Positions 49,910-59,900 of a DNA stretch of 64,000 nt are shown piece by piece. The notes under the pieces are model-generated. The model was not told where the DNA came from. It did not search any database and worked only from the letters and a program-made list of their open reading frames with translations. Origin of the DNA: Lewinellaceae bacterium. Its GTDB lineage: Bacteria > Bacteroidota > Bacteroidia > Chitinophagales > Saprospiraceae. How positions within the stretch are numbered: the stretch's first letter is position 1; every line of letters begins with the position of its first letter. The DNA lies in assembly GCA_020636045.1 (NCBI GenBank), contig JACJYP010000002.1, positions 359,501 to 423,500 of the forward strand. Direction: 5' to 3'. A program made the translations under genes and the position numbers.

Positions 49910-50909
49910 ATGGAGGGTGACACTTTGTTATAAAGTGTCACTTTTTCTTTTACTGACCCTGCCCGCCTGCCGGCAAGGAGAGAGCCCCTATACACATCTC
50001 GAAGGAAATGCGCAGGGTACTACGTTCAGGATCGTTTATGACGACGGCCAACGGCGCGATTTTTCCCACGACGTCGATAGTTTGTTCCGCCAGATCGATC
50101 GCAGCATGTCGCTTTGGGACCCCTCGTCTGTGATCAGCCGGATCAACCGGAATGACCCGAATGTGCGCGCCGACGAACATTTTACAAAAGTATACCACGC
50201 TTCCCGCGCCGTCTCCGAGGCCACCGGCGGCGCTTTCGATTGCACGGTAGGACCGCTGGTGAAAGCATGGGGGTTCAGTTACAAAAAGGGACTTCCGCCA
50301 CCCGATTCGCTACAGGTGGACAGTCTGCTTGCCCTGATCGGTTTTCAAAAGATACGGCTGGAGGAAGGTGCGCTGATTAAAGCAGACACATCAATGGAGG
50401 TAGACTTCAATGCCATTGCGCAGGGATACACCGTCGATCTGATGGCGGCATTCCTGGAAAAAAAGGGTGTCCGGAACTATCTCGTAGAGATCGGCGGCGA
50501 GCTGCGCACCCTGGGTGTCAACGACCGCGGGAAACCCTGGAATATCGGGATCGACAAGCCGGAAAGCACGCCGGGCGGCAATGCCAGGCATTTGCAAACC
50601 ACCATATCCCTGAGCGACCGCTCGCTTGCCACATCGGGCAGTTATCGCAAGTTCATCGTGCGCGACGGCAAAAAGTACAGCCATGCCATCGACCCGGCTA
50701 CGGGATATCCCGTTACGCACAAGCTGCTAAGCGTATCGGTTCTTGCCGGCGACTGCACTACTGCCGACGCATACGCAACCGCATTTCTGGTCATGGGCAT
50801 GGAAAAGGCACTGGAAATGGCAGCGCAAAGAAGCCTGGAAATTTACTGTATTTACGAAGATGATAGCGGCGCGCTGAAGGTGCGCGCTACGCCGGGATTC
50901 GGGAAGTAA
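49893..50909 (+). CDS. apbE: FAD:protein FMN transferase, lipoprotein
   Basis: ApbE transfers FMN from FAD to a Thr of NqrB and NqrC, so it is needed for working Na+-NQR. The 338-aa protein is read from ATG 49893, inside the end of nqrF, giving the lipoprotein signal KVSLFLLLTLPAC (lipobox LPAC). The family motifs are MSLWDPSSVISRIN, EVDFNAIAQGYTVDLM, YLVEIGGELRTLG, YSHAIDPATGYPV and DCTTADAYATAFLVMG (Mg2+ and FAD ligands). A terminator-like hairpin lies in the signal-peptide codons (49917-49951), so expression may be attenuated. GTG 49917 is an alternative start. Confidence 0.94.
   Translation: MTSAVKWRVTLCYKVSLFLLLTLPACRQGESPYTHLEGNAQGTTFRIVYDDGQRRDFSHDVDSLFRQIDRSMSLWDPSSVISRINRNDPNVRADEHFTKVYHASRAVSEATGGAFDCTVGPLVKAWGFSYKKGLPPPDSLQVDSLLALIGFQKIRLEEGALIKADTSMEVDFNAIAQGYTVDLMAAFLEKKGVRNYLVEIGGELRTLGVNDRGKPWNIGIDKPESTPGGNARHLQTTISLSDRSLATSGSYRKFIVRDGKKYSHAIDPATGYPVTHKLLSVSVLAGDCTTADAYATAFLVMGMEKALEMAAQRSLEIYCIYEDDSGALKVRATPGFGK
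49917..49951 (+). terminator. Terminator-like hairpin overlapping the apbE start
   Basis: A perfect 10-bp stem GTGACACTTT (49917-49926) with AAAGTGTCAC (49932-49941) has a 5-nt loop and is followed by TTTTTCTTTT. It lies 8 nt after the nqrF stop but inside the apbE signal-peptide codons. It can end most nqr transcripts while letting a fraction continue into apbE. Confidence 0.7.
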
Positions 50910-50957
50910 TTTCCGAAGGGTGATCGGGTGAAAGAAAGAGACAGGATGCCGGTACAT

Positions 50958-51164
50958 TCAGGAGCCTGCATCTGACTCTTTGCCGCAGGACTCGCCCGGC
51001 TTCCGGCCGCAGACCCCGCATACGGCGCCGTCTTTCTGCAGGAAGGAATTATTGCCGGCACAGGTGCCCCTGAATTCGCCGCCCTTGACAAAAAGAAGGC
51101 GTAAACTGAACAGGAAAAAAGCCGCCAGCACCAGTACAACGGATATGATGAGTATCGCTAACAT
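50958..51164 (-). CDS. nqrM: Na+-NQR maturation factor NqrM
   Basis: NqrM is a small membrane protein required for maturation of Na+-NQR, probably for iron delivery to NqrD/E. The 68-aa protein from ATG 51164 has one transmembrane helix (LAILIISVVLVLAAFFLFSLRLLF) followed by a Cys-rich tail, GTCAGNNS, GAVCGVCGRKPGESC, with four cysteines that can bind metal. It was formerly DUF539. The gene is on the opposite strand, convergent with apbE, and has its own -7 box (51187-51180). The TTG start at 51182 is ruled out because it overlaps that box. Confidence 0.88.
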   Translation of the reverse strand: MLAILIISVVLVLAAFFLFSLRLLFVKGGEFRGTCAGNNSFLQKDGAVCGVCGRKPGESCGKESDAGS

Positions 51165-51179
51165 AGTCTGAATGTAATA

Positions 51180-51187
51180 CAAAGGTA
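51180..51187 (-). promoter_or_regulatory. -7 box of nqrM
   Basis: TACCTTTG on the minus strand is an exact TAnnTTTG match, 16 nt before the ATG at 51164. A weak CTG-type -33 lies 18 nt upstream. Confidence 0.6.
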
Positions 51188-51224
51188 AAGCCTTATTGTT
51201 TACCGCAGATTATTCCAAAAAATA

Positions 51225-51256
51225 TTTTGATTTACGGCATTCGGGCCATACCTTAG
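51225..51256 (+). promoter_or_regulatory. Promoter of the CBS-domain gene
   Basis: TTTTG (51225-51229), a 19-nt spacer and TACCTTAG (51249-51256, one mismatch to TAnnTTTG) lie about 73 nt before the ATG at 51329. It is divergent from the nqrM promoter. Confidence 0.55.
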
Positions 51257-51328
51257 CCAGCAAGACGGGTAAAACCGCCAAACGACCGTTGTCCGATTTT
51301 TTGTTTCACCAATATCCCATCTTCGTTT

Positions 51329-51763
51329 ATGATTTCCGTTAAAAATCTCCTTGAAGGAAAACCGTTGAATGTGATCTGGAGCGTGACGCCAAAACACATG
51401 GTGATCGACGCGCTCGATCTGATGGCGCAGAAAAATATCGGCGCCCTTGTGGTGATGGATGGCGAAAAACTGATCGGGATTTTTTCAGAGCGCGATTATG
51501 CCCGAAAAGGTATTCTTCAGGGCCGGAAAGCCAAAAGTACGCCGGTCACAGAAGTGATGACTCCCAATGTGTTTACCGTTTCTTCCGAGAAGAGCCTGCA
51601 GGACTGCATGAAACTCTTTTCTGAAAAAAGAATACGCCACCTCCCGGTGGTGGATGATGGCAAGGTCGCCGGCGTGCTCAGTATCGGCGATATTGTCAAC
51701 GCGATTATACGCGAGCAAAGCAACCACATCCAGTTCCTGGAACAATACATTACCGGGTACTGA
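51329..51763 (+). CDS. Tandem CBS-domain protein
   Basis: This 144-aa protein consists of two CBS domains (about 5-70 and 75-140), with KHMVIDALDLMAQKNIGALVVMDGEKLIGIFSERDYARK and VTEVMTPNVFTVSSEKSLQDCMKLFSEKRIRHLPVVDDGKVAGVLSIGDIVNAI. Pairs of CBS domains bind adenine nucleotides and act as energy sensors. Stand-alone CBS proteins of this kind occur widely in Bacteroidota with unknown partners. It lies 65 bp before nhaD on the same strand and may be co-transcribed with it, which could link Na+/H+ exchange to energy status. Confidence 0.9.
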   Translation: MISVKNLLEGKPLNVIWSVTPKHMVIDALDLMAQKNIGALVVMDGEKLIGIFSERDYARKGILQGRKAKSTPVTEVMTPNVFTVSSEKSLQDCMKLFSEKRIRHLPVVDDGKVAGVLSIGDIVNAIIREQSNHIQFLEQYITGY

Positions 51764-51828
51764 CATTTTGCCTGCCCGTCCAAATCTTTTCTTTACCAAG
51801 TAGTTAAGTCTATTCCTGCCCTGCACCT

Positions 51829-53154
51829 ATGGCTCTGTTGATCATTGTAGTATTTATCGTCGGATACATACTAATTGCCTTTGAACATCCCCTTAAAATC
51901 GATAAAGCCGCTTCAGCCCTGCTCACCGGCGTTTTTTGCTGGCTCGTTTTGTTGTTCGGCATCGAGGGTATGCCCGGCTTTGCGGAGATTGACCGCTCTG
52001 TGTATCCGGACGTTCAACATTACATCGACCACTCGCTGTTCGAGCACCTGGGAGAGATCGCCGGCATCCTGTTTTTCCTGCTGGGGGCCATGACGATCGT
52101 GGAACTGGTGGACGTGCACGACGGTTTTCGCGCGATCACCGACCGGATCGCAACGACCGACCGCGTAAAATTGCTGTGGATCATTTCCTGGGTATCCTTT
52201 TTCCTGTCGGCAGGCCTCGACAACCTGACAACGTCGATCATTATGTGCGCCCTGATAAGGCGTATCGTGAAAAAGCAGGAAAATATCTGGCTGCTCGGCG
52301 GGTTTGTCGTGATCGCCGCCAACGCCGGCGGCGCCTGGTCGCCCATCGGCGACGTTACCACCATCATGTTGTGGATAGGCGGGCAGGTTACGACGATGCC
52401 GGTCATGTACAACCTGTTTATCCCCTCTTTCATGAGCCTGCTGGTGCCGCTGCTGGTGGCTTCCTATTACCTGCGCGGTAAGGTAGAAACGCCTCAACTC
52501 GCTGAATCAGATATGAAGATGGCCGGAGAAACCACGCCGTTTGAACAAAACCTGATGTTTGTACTCGGCGGGGCTGCCCTGTTGTTCGTGCCGGTATTCA
52601 AGGCCGTCACACATTTTCCGCCCTACATGGGTGTCTTGTTGTCACTGGGCTTTCTGTGGTATTTTACGGAATTTCTGCACCGCGGGAAGGAGCCCGAGTT
52701 GCGCCGCGAGTTTTCCGTGGCAGCCATGCTGCGCCGTATCGATACGCCGAGTATCCTTTTTTTCCTCGGTATCCTGCTGGCAGTTGGAGCGCTTGACACC
52801 TCCGGCCATCTGCACGTACTTGCCCGCGGACTCGACGAAACGTTTGGCAACGTCTACATTATCGATACCCTGATCGGCATCCTGTCGGCTATTGTGGATA
52901 ACGTGCCGCTGGTAGCGGCCGCCAAGGAAATGTACGAGATGACGGAATTTCCTCCTGACAATACTTTCTGGAATCTGTTGGCATATTGTGCCGGCACAGG
53001 GGGCAGTATGCTGGTCATCGGTTCGGCTGCAGGCGTGGCCATGATGGGTATCCTGAAGGTGGATTTCATCTGGTATCTGAAGCGCATATCCATCTATGCG
53101 CTGATCGGGTATTTTACCGGTATCCTGGCATTTTACCTGCAACATTCGATCTGA
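51829..53154 (+). CDS. nhaD: Na+/H+ antiporter of the NhaD type
   Basis: NhaD exchanges Na+ (or Li+) for protons and helps salt or pH tolerance. The 441-aa protein has about 11 transmembrane helices. Family stretches include the LFFLGAMTIVELVDVHDGFRAI region, SFFLSAGLDNLTTSIIMCALIRR, NAGGAWSPIGDVTTIMLW and GILSAIVDNVPLVAAAKEMYEM. The paired Asp/Asn in unwound helix segments (LDNLTT, VDNVPL) are the expected ion-binding sites of the IT superfamily. It ends 1 bp before the convergent gene at 53155. The neighbouring nqr operon makes sense of its role. Confidence 0.94.
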   Translation: MALLIIVVFIVGYILIAFEHPLKIDKAASALLTGVFCWLVLLFGIEGMPGFAEIDRSVYPDVQHYIDHSLFEHLGEIAGILFFLLGAMTIVELVDVHDGFRAITDRIATTDRVKLLWIISWVSFFLSAGLDNLTTSIIMCALIRRIVKKQENIWLLGGFVVIAANAGGAWSPIGDVTTIMLWIGGQVTTMPVMYNLFIPSFMSLLVPLLVASYYLRGKVETPQLAESDMKMAGETTPFEQNLMFVLGGAALLFVPVFKAVTHFPPYMGVLLSLGFLWYFTEFLHRGKEPELRREFSVAAMLRRIDTPSILFFLGILLAVGALDTSGHLHVLARGLDETFGNVYIIDTLIGILSAIVDNVPLVAAAKEMYEMTEFPPDNTFWNLLAYCAGTGGSMLVIGSAAGVAMMGILKVDFIWYLKRISIYALIGYFTGILAFYLQHSI

Positions 53155-53874
53155 TCAGATCGAACTGCTGCTGCCCGCTTCGGCGCGCTTGCGTTCGCGC
53201 AGGGAGCGTTTTTGCTCGGCATTGCTCTCATAAAGGCAATACTGATCGTATTTGACGCGGTCACGTTCGGCCCAGATGTCCTTTCCGATATCGGCCAGCA
53301 CGACCAGTTCCTGGTACAGTTTGTTCCCCAAATCCATGCGGCGCTCCACTCCGATGTCGCGGTCGTGCAGTTTGTCCTGCTGGATGTTGAATGCGGTTTC
53401 GAACTCCGCACTGGCATCCAGCACCCGCTGGATCACGTTTTCGTTGACGCCCACATCCGCCAGAAAGTCGATCTGCTGCCGTGCTACGCGCGCCACGCGC
53501 CTGCCGCAAAAAAGGAGTTGCGGGTCGCTCATGTCGCCGAGCTTGGCGGTGCCGAATTTGCGGTAGCGCCCCGTGCGGTCGTGGTATTTCATCGCAACCC
53601 GTGTCATCAGCGAGCGGATCGCCGTTTTGAGTTTTTCAGCGGCCTGGTTTTTCTTTTCCGTGCAGATCATCTGGTCGCCCAGCAGTTCATCATCGCCGGG
53701 GACCGATTGAAACTGGTCGCACATGGCTTTGAATGCCTTGAGCCGATCAACGCCGTAGCCGTATTGATTGAAGTATTCCAGGTCGCGATGGGCCGCGCGG
53801 ATGGCTTCCGTGCAATTGATGTACAGGTCCGCTTCTGAGACGTTGTATTTACGATGGCTGGGTTGTTTTTTCAT
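53155..53874 (-). CDS. Hypothetical helical protein
   Basis: I do not recognise this family. The 239-aa protein is rich in charged residues and predicted all-helical (AEKLKTAIRSLMTRVAMKYHDRTGRYRKFG, RVARVARQQIDFLADVGVNENVIQRVLDASAEFETAFNIQQDKLHDR), with a Ser-rich tail ending in SSSSI. It has no signal peptide or membrane segment. Its stop codon is adjacent to the nhaD stop, so it is convergent. Codon use is like its neighbours. A scaffolding role can be guessed from the helices, but there is no direct evidence. Confidence 0.75.
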   Translation of the reverse strand: MKKQPSHRKYNVSEADLYINCTEAIRAAHRDLEYFNQYGYGVDRLKAFKAMCDQFQSVPGDDELLGDQMICTEKKNQAAEKLKTAIRSLMTRVAMKYHDRTGRYRKFGTAKLGDMSDPQLLFCGRRVARVARQQIDFLADVGVNENVIQRVLDASAEFETAFNIQQDKLHDRDIGVERRMDLGNKLYQELVVLADIGKDIWAERDRVKYDQYCLYESNAEQKRSLRERKRAEAGSSSSI

Positions 53875-54303
53875 CTTTATCCCTGCGCATAAAAACGCAA
53901 TTTTTGTTTTAAAATTATCTTGGCCAAACAGCCGGGAAACGAACCGGGTTTCCTTACTTTTTGAATGTTAGTAGTTTATGAACAGCGATTTGACACTACA
54001 AAAATAAACAAACAGGATAAATGAAAAAATATTTGACACAAAAAATTATTTATTTTTACTCAGTTGGAAAAAACTTAACAGTACCGGCAAGCGATTTTAC
54101 CCGACAACACAAATATCCACAGAACGTAGGGGCGATTGGTTTTAATGATAAGAAGTAAGTAGTTAGTAGAAGCAGTGTTAATATGGGTACGATAAACAGC
54201 GCAAAAGGTTTCCATTTCATGTTTGGCCCAAATTCTGCCATTACAGCTCACTGCCGCTGCCAACTGCTACTGCCACTTTGAAGATAAAGTGCATTACATA
54301 ACA
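53875..54303. other. AT-rich intergenic stretch without a confident gene
   Basis: About 430 bp of low G+C DNA lie between the hypothetical gene start and the end of the OlsF-like gene. It holds a direct repeat ATTTGACAC (53988-53996 and 54031-54039, each followed by an A-rich run). Two short frames (45 codons at 54021 on +, 61 codons at 54056-54241 on -) have AT-biased codons and no family resemblance, so I do not call them. Confidence 0.5.
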
Positions 54304-55887
54304 TCACTTTTCCTGCTGGAGTGCTTCGATCGTGCTGGCTGGCAGTTGTGCAATATCGAGGATCATCAGCCCGTCGAGGCAATCGGCGAAATTCGGGTCG
54401 ACATTAAAAGCGATAAAGCGGGCGTTTTGTCGCAGATACTGCCGGAATAGTACGGGTACCTTGAAATGCGCCGGCTCGATGGTCTCCACAAGGTTTTCCA
54501 GTGCGTCGAATTCGCCGCGCAGTTGCTCGGCGAGCAATTTTGCATTTACCGATTTCAGCCGCGGACGGAAAGGTTTGCGTGGCTCAACCAGTTCGGCCAG
54601 GGTGGTGTCGAAGAAAAAGCGCCGCACAAATTCGACGATGATCGCTTTCGACGCGTCGGAATAGTCCTTGCTGATGCTCACCGGCCCGTACAGGTACCGG
54701 TATTGTGGATGGGCCAGCAGGAAATGCAGGATCCCTTTCCAAAGCAGGAAAAGCGGCAGGCGGTGCTTTTGATATTCGGGTGTGATATACGAGCGGCCGA
54801 GTTCGACGGCGACCTGAAGAATAGGGTAAAAGCCCGGCTTCATCTTGAACAGGCTGTTGGTATAAAAGCCGTTGACGCCGAAACGCCGGAAGATCAGGTC
54901 GCCCTGCCCAAGGCGGTAGCCGCCGGCGATTTTTTTTGACTCCCGGTCCCAGATGACCAGTTGCAGGTAGTAAAGATCGTACTCATCGAGGTCGCGCGGC
55001 TTGCCGGTGCCTTCCCCCGCAGCGCGGAAAGTGAGCTCCCGCAAACGCGCGATCTCGAACATGGCGTTCGGCAAGGCTTCGAAAGGAGCCACATAAACGT
55101 CGAACTGCCCCCGCTCCGTGATCTTGTATTCCGGCTTGAGGGCCGCGATCTCGGAGGCCAGCAATTCCGGATCGGCGGGCTCGGCGAGCGGCTGCAGGGC
55201 CTCCGGCTTTTTTGCGGTAAACAGTTCCGGCTGCACCTCGAAAGTGGAGCCAAGCGAGAAAATGCGCGCCTGCAGAAATTTTCCCCAGATACGGTTTTTG
55301 GGAAAAAGCGCCAGGTCGTCCGGCTGAATAGCATTTCCCACGCGCACATTCACCCGCAGCGGCGCTCCCGAAGCAGGGTAGGGCAGTCCGGGTATGGCTT
55401 TTCGCAACAATCCTCCGGGCCGGTGATGCACCTGCAAATGGATGGGTACGATGGGTTGGCCTGCCTTTCGAAGTTGCTTCAGTATTTGCCGCCGCAGCAC
55501 ATTTTTTCCGAAATAGTTGAGCGGATTATCGGAAAAATCGATCGAAAGGCCCACGGCATCGCCCTTTTTTACCGCTTTGGCGATCTTTTTGAAAAAATTG
55601 ACCTGCAACAGGCGATCCTGTAATTTCGAGCGCAGCGGCCTGATCGCCAGCGAACGCAAGGGTTTGGGAGGCGGATTTAGATATGGAAATACGATCCTGA
55701 CACCCTCGTAATGCTGGCTTAGCAGCGACAGCAGGATCCATTCGTCCAGTCCGGGAAGCAGATGATTGCAGACGAATACGGCGCCTTTATGCCGGGCCAG
55801 CGCCTTGCGATCGTAGTCGTCTATCGCGAGGGTGATGCGCGCCTTTTCGAGTTTGTTTTGTGCCAGGGAATAAAGTTCGTAGTTCAT
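54304..55887 (-). CDS. OlsF-like bifunctional acyltransferase (PlsC-like domain fused to GNAT/OlsB-like domain)
   Basis: This 527-aa protein is read from ATG 55887 (MNYELYSLAQNKLEK). The frame continues to 56583 but there it merely overlaps marC. Residues 1-220 or so form a PlsC-like acyltransferase with VFVCNHLLPGLDEW (His...Asp catalytic pair) and the SIDFSDNPLNYFGKN stretch. Residues 270-527 form an OlsB/hemolysin-like GNAT domain (YKITERGQFDVYVAPFEALPNAMFEIARLRELTFRAAGEGTGKPRDLDEYD). This order matches OlsF, which makes ornithine lipids in one chain. The substrate is inferred from domain order. It is the second gene after marC. Confidence 0.8.
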   Translation of the reverse strand: MNYELYSLAQNKLEKARITLAIDDYDRKALARHKGAVFVCNHLLPGLDEWILLSLLSQHYEGVRIVFPYLNPPPKPLRSLAIRPLRSKLQDRLLQVNFFKKIAKAVKKGDAVGLSIDFSDNPLNYFGKNVLRRQILKQLRKAGQPIVPIHLQVHHRPGGLLRKAIPGLPYPASGAPLRVNVRVGNAIQPDDLALFPKNRIWGKFLQARIFSLGSTFEVQPELFTAKKPEALQPLAEPADPELLASEIAALKPEYKITERGQFDVYVAPFEALPNAMFEIARLRELTFRAAGEGTGKPRDLDEYDLYYLQLVIWDRESKKIAGGYRLGQGDLIFRRFGVNGFYTNSLFKMKPGFYPILQVAVELGRSYITPEYQKHRLPLFLLWKGILHFLLAHPQYRYLYGPVSISKDYSDASKAIIVEFVRRFFFDTTLAELVEPRKPFRPRLKSVNAKLLAEQLRGEFDALENLVETIEPAHFKVPVLFRQYLRQNARFIAFNVDPNFADCLDGLMILDIAQLPASTIEALQQEK

Positions 55888-55910
55888 AGTGTGTCCGTTT
55901 TGCGGAACGG

Positions 55911-56537
55911 CTATCCCATTTCCTTGACCAGATGCACCAGCCCGTCCACAATAAATTGCACCCCGATAGCAATAACAATAAAGCCCATGATCCGGGCAAT
56001 GGCATTCAGTCCGCCTGCGCCGAATACCCTGAACAGGAAAGGCGCTACCCGCAGACAGGCCCACACAAGTATGGCCACGGCTACGATGGCTGCCAGGATC
56101 ATCGAGCGCTCGCTCCAGCCGGGGTGCTGGCTGAATTGTGTGATCAGGTACGAAATAGAGCCCGGCCCTGACAACATGGGCATGGCCATCGGCGAGAAAG
56201 CGATGTCGCTGCGGTCCTGCGATTGTTTTTCCACTTCTTTGTCGTAGCCGCGGCGCTTGGCAAACCGGCCCGACATCAGCCCGAAACCACTGATGAGCAG
56301 GGTCATGCCGCCGGCGATGCGCAGGGAATGCACCGTCAGTCCGAAAAAGCCGAGGATATAGGAGCCGGCCAGGAAAAAACTCACCAGAATCAGCAAAAAG
56401 TAAAGGGAAGTGTACAAGGCGATCCTGTTGCGTTCGGCCCGCGGCCGGTCGCTGGTGAGCGCCACGTATACCGGAATGGCGCCCGGCGGATCGACAATGG
56501 AAAACAGCGAGAAAAGAGTGGCGAAGAAAAAGTCCAT
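55911..56537 (-). CDS. MarC-family membrane protein
   Basis: This 208-aa protein has six predicted transmembrane helices and the MarC/SnatA motifs IVDPPGAIPVYVALTSD, AGGMTLLISGFGLMSG, FSPMAMPMLSGPGSIS and NAIARIMGFIVIAIGVQFIVDGL. MarC members were once linked to antibiotic resistance, but some act as small neutral amino-acid exporters. The substrate is not known here. It lies 23 bp before the OlsF-like gene on the same strand and is likely in one operon. Normal length. Confidence 0.93.
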   Translation of the reverse strand: MDFFFATLFSLFSIVDPPGAIPVYVALTSDRPRAERNRIALYTSLYFLLILVSFFLAGSYILGFFGLTVHSLRIAGGMTLLISGFGLMSGRFAKRRGYDKEVEKQSQDRSDIAFSPMAMPMLSGPGSISYLITQFSQHPGWSERSMILAAIVAVAILVWACLRVAPFLFRVFGAGGLNAIARIMGFIVIAIGVQFIVDGLVHLVKEMG

Positions 56538-56946
56538 AAATTGTGAAAGCGCTTTGGGGACAAATGTAGAAAGCCTGCATCAAAGCTCCGGCTGCAAAAA
56601 TCCGAGACCGCCGGTTTGTGAAAATCCGTTGCAGCGGAATAGACGGGCGCCATTCGTGTACATAGTGTCAGCAATAAGGCGGGATACCGTTTTTTTGCGA
56701 CAAGCTGCAGGTCAATACATATTTTCGCGCTTACTTTCCGCGTTTTATGACTCGTTCTTAAATACCGGGAATGAACGGATCGATAAAATCGGACACGGGG
56801 ATTTTCTGTCAATTTGATCCCGGTGCTTATCTTGTTAAAATTTCCAAAAAATAAATTCTGGGCGAACGGCCGGCTCCGATGCGGGCGTTCGTTTGCCGGT
56901 ACAGTTTCCACGAAATCCCGACTTTTCAAATCTAAAATCACTCAAC
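56538..56946. other. Intergenic stretch between marC and the TPR gene
   Basis: About 410 bp separate the two divergent genes. I see no gene: the + frames here are shadows of the reverse strand of marC. A GC-rich hairpin-like stretch is around 56863-56893. No clear TAnnTTTG box is seen, so promoter positions remain open. Confidence 0.5.
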
Positions 56947-59900
56947 ATGAACCTTTGGAAAGGCATCCTATCCTGTTTACTGATTTTTACAGCCTTCGGG
57001 CTGCGCGCCCAACAAACCACCGTCTACACGGAAGCGAATCTTGCCTATCACCGCGGTGTCGATTTTTACAACCAGCACATCTACGGGCTGGCGCAAAAAG
57101 AGTTCCGCTCAGCCATCGATCTGCTGCGCCCGGTGAACGAACCGGAGTGGGAGGCCTTGAAAAACGACGCTGAACTGTACTACGCCAAATGCGCCGTTCG
57201 CCTCGATCAGCCGGAGGCTGAAAAGATCACGCTCGATTTTCTCCGCGAAAATGCCCCGGCGCCTATTGCCAGCCAGGCTGCGCTGGAGATCGGCGATTAC
57301 TATTTCGAGCAAAAAGATTACAAGGAAGCGCTGAGTTATTACGATATGGCGCCCGATGGCTCCAGCGCCGCCGGCGAAGAGATTCGGTTCAAAAAAGGCT
57401 ATAGTTATTTCGTGACCAAAAACTTTTCGCGGGCAAAGGCGGAACTGGCCCCCCTGAAAGAAAATGCCCGCAGCGAATGGTACTATCCGGCCAACTATTA
57501 CTACGGCTGCTGTTCGTTCTTTGAAGAAAAATACGACGATGCCGCTCGTTCATTCGTGCGCTGCGAGAAGTCGGACAAATACAAACAGGTGGTGCCGTAC
57601 TACATCGCCCAGATCTACGCAAACAAAAAGCAGTACGATCAGGTGATCTCCTACGGCGCCATGAAAGCGCAGGATTCGGGCATCCGCAACCGCGCCGAAC
57701 TCAATCAACTCGTCGGGCAGGCCTACTTCGAAAAAGGCGACTACGCGAAAGCGCTGCCCTACCTGGAATACGCCGCCACCAACGGCGCGCGTCTGCGTCC
57801 GGCCGATTACTACCAACTCGGGTATTCCCAATACCGCAACGGCTACTACAAAGCGGCGATTGATAACTTTGAACAACTCGGCAAGCAGGACAGCCTGCTC
57901 GGCCAGAACGGCCTGTACCACCTGGGCGATTGCTACATCCGCACGGGCAACAAGTTCAATGCGCGCACCGCTTTTGGCCAGGCAGCCAACCTCAATTACG
58001 ACCAGACGGTCAAGGAAGACGCACTGATCAACTACGCCAAACTGAGTTACGAACTGAAATACGACCGCGATGCCATCAACGCCCTGCAGCGTTTTCCGGC
58101 AGGCTCGCGCTACTACGAAGACGCCCAGGCGCTCATGAGCGAAGTATTCCTCAATACCCGCGATTACGACCGCGCCGTGAGTACGCTTGAAGGTATCAAA
58201 AACCGCACGCCCAAACTGAATGCCACCTATCAGCAGGTGACTTACAACCGCGGCGTTCAGTTGTACCAGAACGGCCAGAAAGAGGAAGCGCGCCGCTATT
58301 TCAACAAGTCGCTCGACCAGCCGATCGACAAGCGCACCGCTGCGCTGAGTTCTTTCTGGCTGGGCTCCATTGCCAACGAAACACAGGAATGGAACATCAG
58401 CAAGCAGCACATGATGACCTTCCTGAACAACGCGCGCAACATCAACAACCTGCCGGAGGAAAGCAGCATATTGATGGGGCAGTATGTGCAGGGGTACAAC
58501 TACCTGAAACTCGACGACTACAAAAACGCGCTCGCGAATTTCAAAGCCTGTGTGGAAGGTATCCGGAGGGCGGGCAACCAGATACAATCGGATCAGATCA
58601 AAAAGTCGATACTGGGCGATGCCGTACTGCGCGCGGGCGACTGCCATTTCAAAACCAAAAAATACGCCGACGCCCTTGCCTATTACAACGAAGCAGTGAA
58701 CAAGCAATACGACGGCTTCGAATACGCGCTTTATCAAAAGGCCATTATCAGGGGCCTTCAGGGCAGCCAGGTCGACAAGGCCGTGGCGCTGGAAAGCCTG
58801 GTGGAGCGCTATCCGAACAGCCGCTACGCCGACGAATCGCTGCTCGAACTGGGCAACACTTACCTCGAAATGGGCAAACTCGGCGAGGCGACCATCCCGC
58901 TGCGCAAACTGGTGTCGGATTACCGCGGCCGCTCGCCGCTCATCAACCAGGCGCTGATGCAACTCGGCATCATTTCGTTCCGCCAGGGCAACTACACCGC
59001 CGCCGCCAATTACTACAAGCAGGTGTTTTCCAACAATCCGGAGGCTTCGCAGGCGCGCGACGCGCTGGCACTTCTGCAGGAAACGTACCAGGAGATGGGC
59101 CGTCCGGATGAATACCTCGCTTTCCTGGAAACGGTACCGGGATACAAGGTCAGCAACAATTCGCGCGACAGCATCATCTACCAGTCGGCGGAATACCAGT
59201 ACCAGAACCGCAAGTTTCAGCAGGCCATCGACGGTTTCACCAATTACCTGACCAAATATCCCACAGGCCCCAATTCGCTCGACGCCTACTACTACCGCGC
59301 GGAGAGTTACAGCGCCGACGAGATCCGGAAGTTCGACATGGCCTTCAAAGACTATGCGGCAGTGGTGAGCCGCGGGCCCAGTAAATTCTACCCGCGCGCT
59401 GCGGAGAAAGCAGCGTTGCTGTCGCTGAACTACGAAAACAACCCCGCCTCGGCGCTCGAGTATGCGCGCAAATGGGAAGAATCGGCCCTCAGCGACGCTT
59501 CCCGATTCAGTGCTCAACTGACTGCACTGGAAGCGGCATACAAATCCGGTAACAACTCCGTGGCGGTCAATGAATACGCCAACAAAGTGAACAGTTCGCC
59601 CATGGCATCGGTCGAACAGTACGCCATCGCCAATTTTTACATCGGCAAAATGGCCTTCGACCGCGGCGATTATGCCCGTGCGTATCCTGCTTTGCAGTCC
59701 GTTGCCGAAAACTCCACAACGGAGAATATGGCAGAATCGTACCACCTCATGGCGCAGATACTGTACCGGCAAAAAAAATACGAGGATGCGGAAGACCTGA
59801 TCGCCAACAAGGCCAACAAGTCCAGCGCCGGCTACGACGACTGGATCGCGCGCAACCTGATCCTCCTGTCGGATGTGTACCTCGATCAGGGCGATCGCAA

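Noticed and set aside
54109..54122. DnaA-box-like ATATCCACAG
   Set aside because: A single imperfect match without clusters or gene context for an origin.
54021..54241. Two small frames (45 codons on +, 61 codons on -) in AT-rich DNA
   Set aside because: One contains a hydrophobic stretch, but both have atypical codon use and lack start-site support, so they are not called.
55888..56583. N-terminal extension of the OlsF-like frame to 56583
   Set aside because: It overlaps marC in another frame, lacks family similarity and is explained by open reading in GC-rich DNA.
57550..59772. A 740-codon open frame on the minus strand
   Set aside because: It is antisense to the TPR gene. The plus-strand frame has a signal peptide and repeat structure, while the minus frame shows only low-complexity Val/Arg/His-rich translation.
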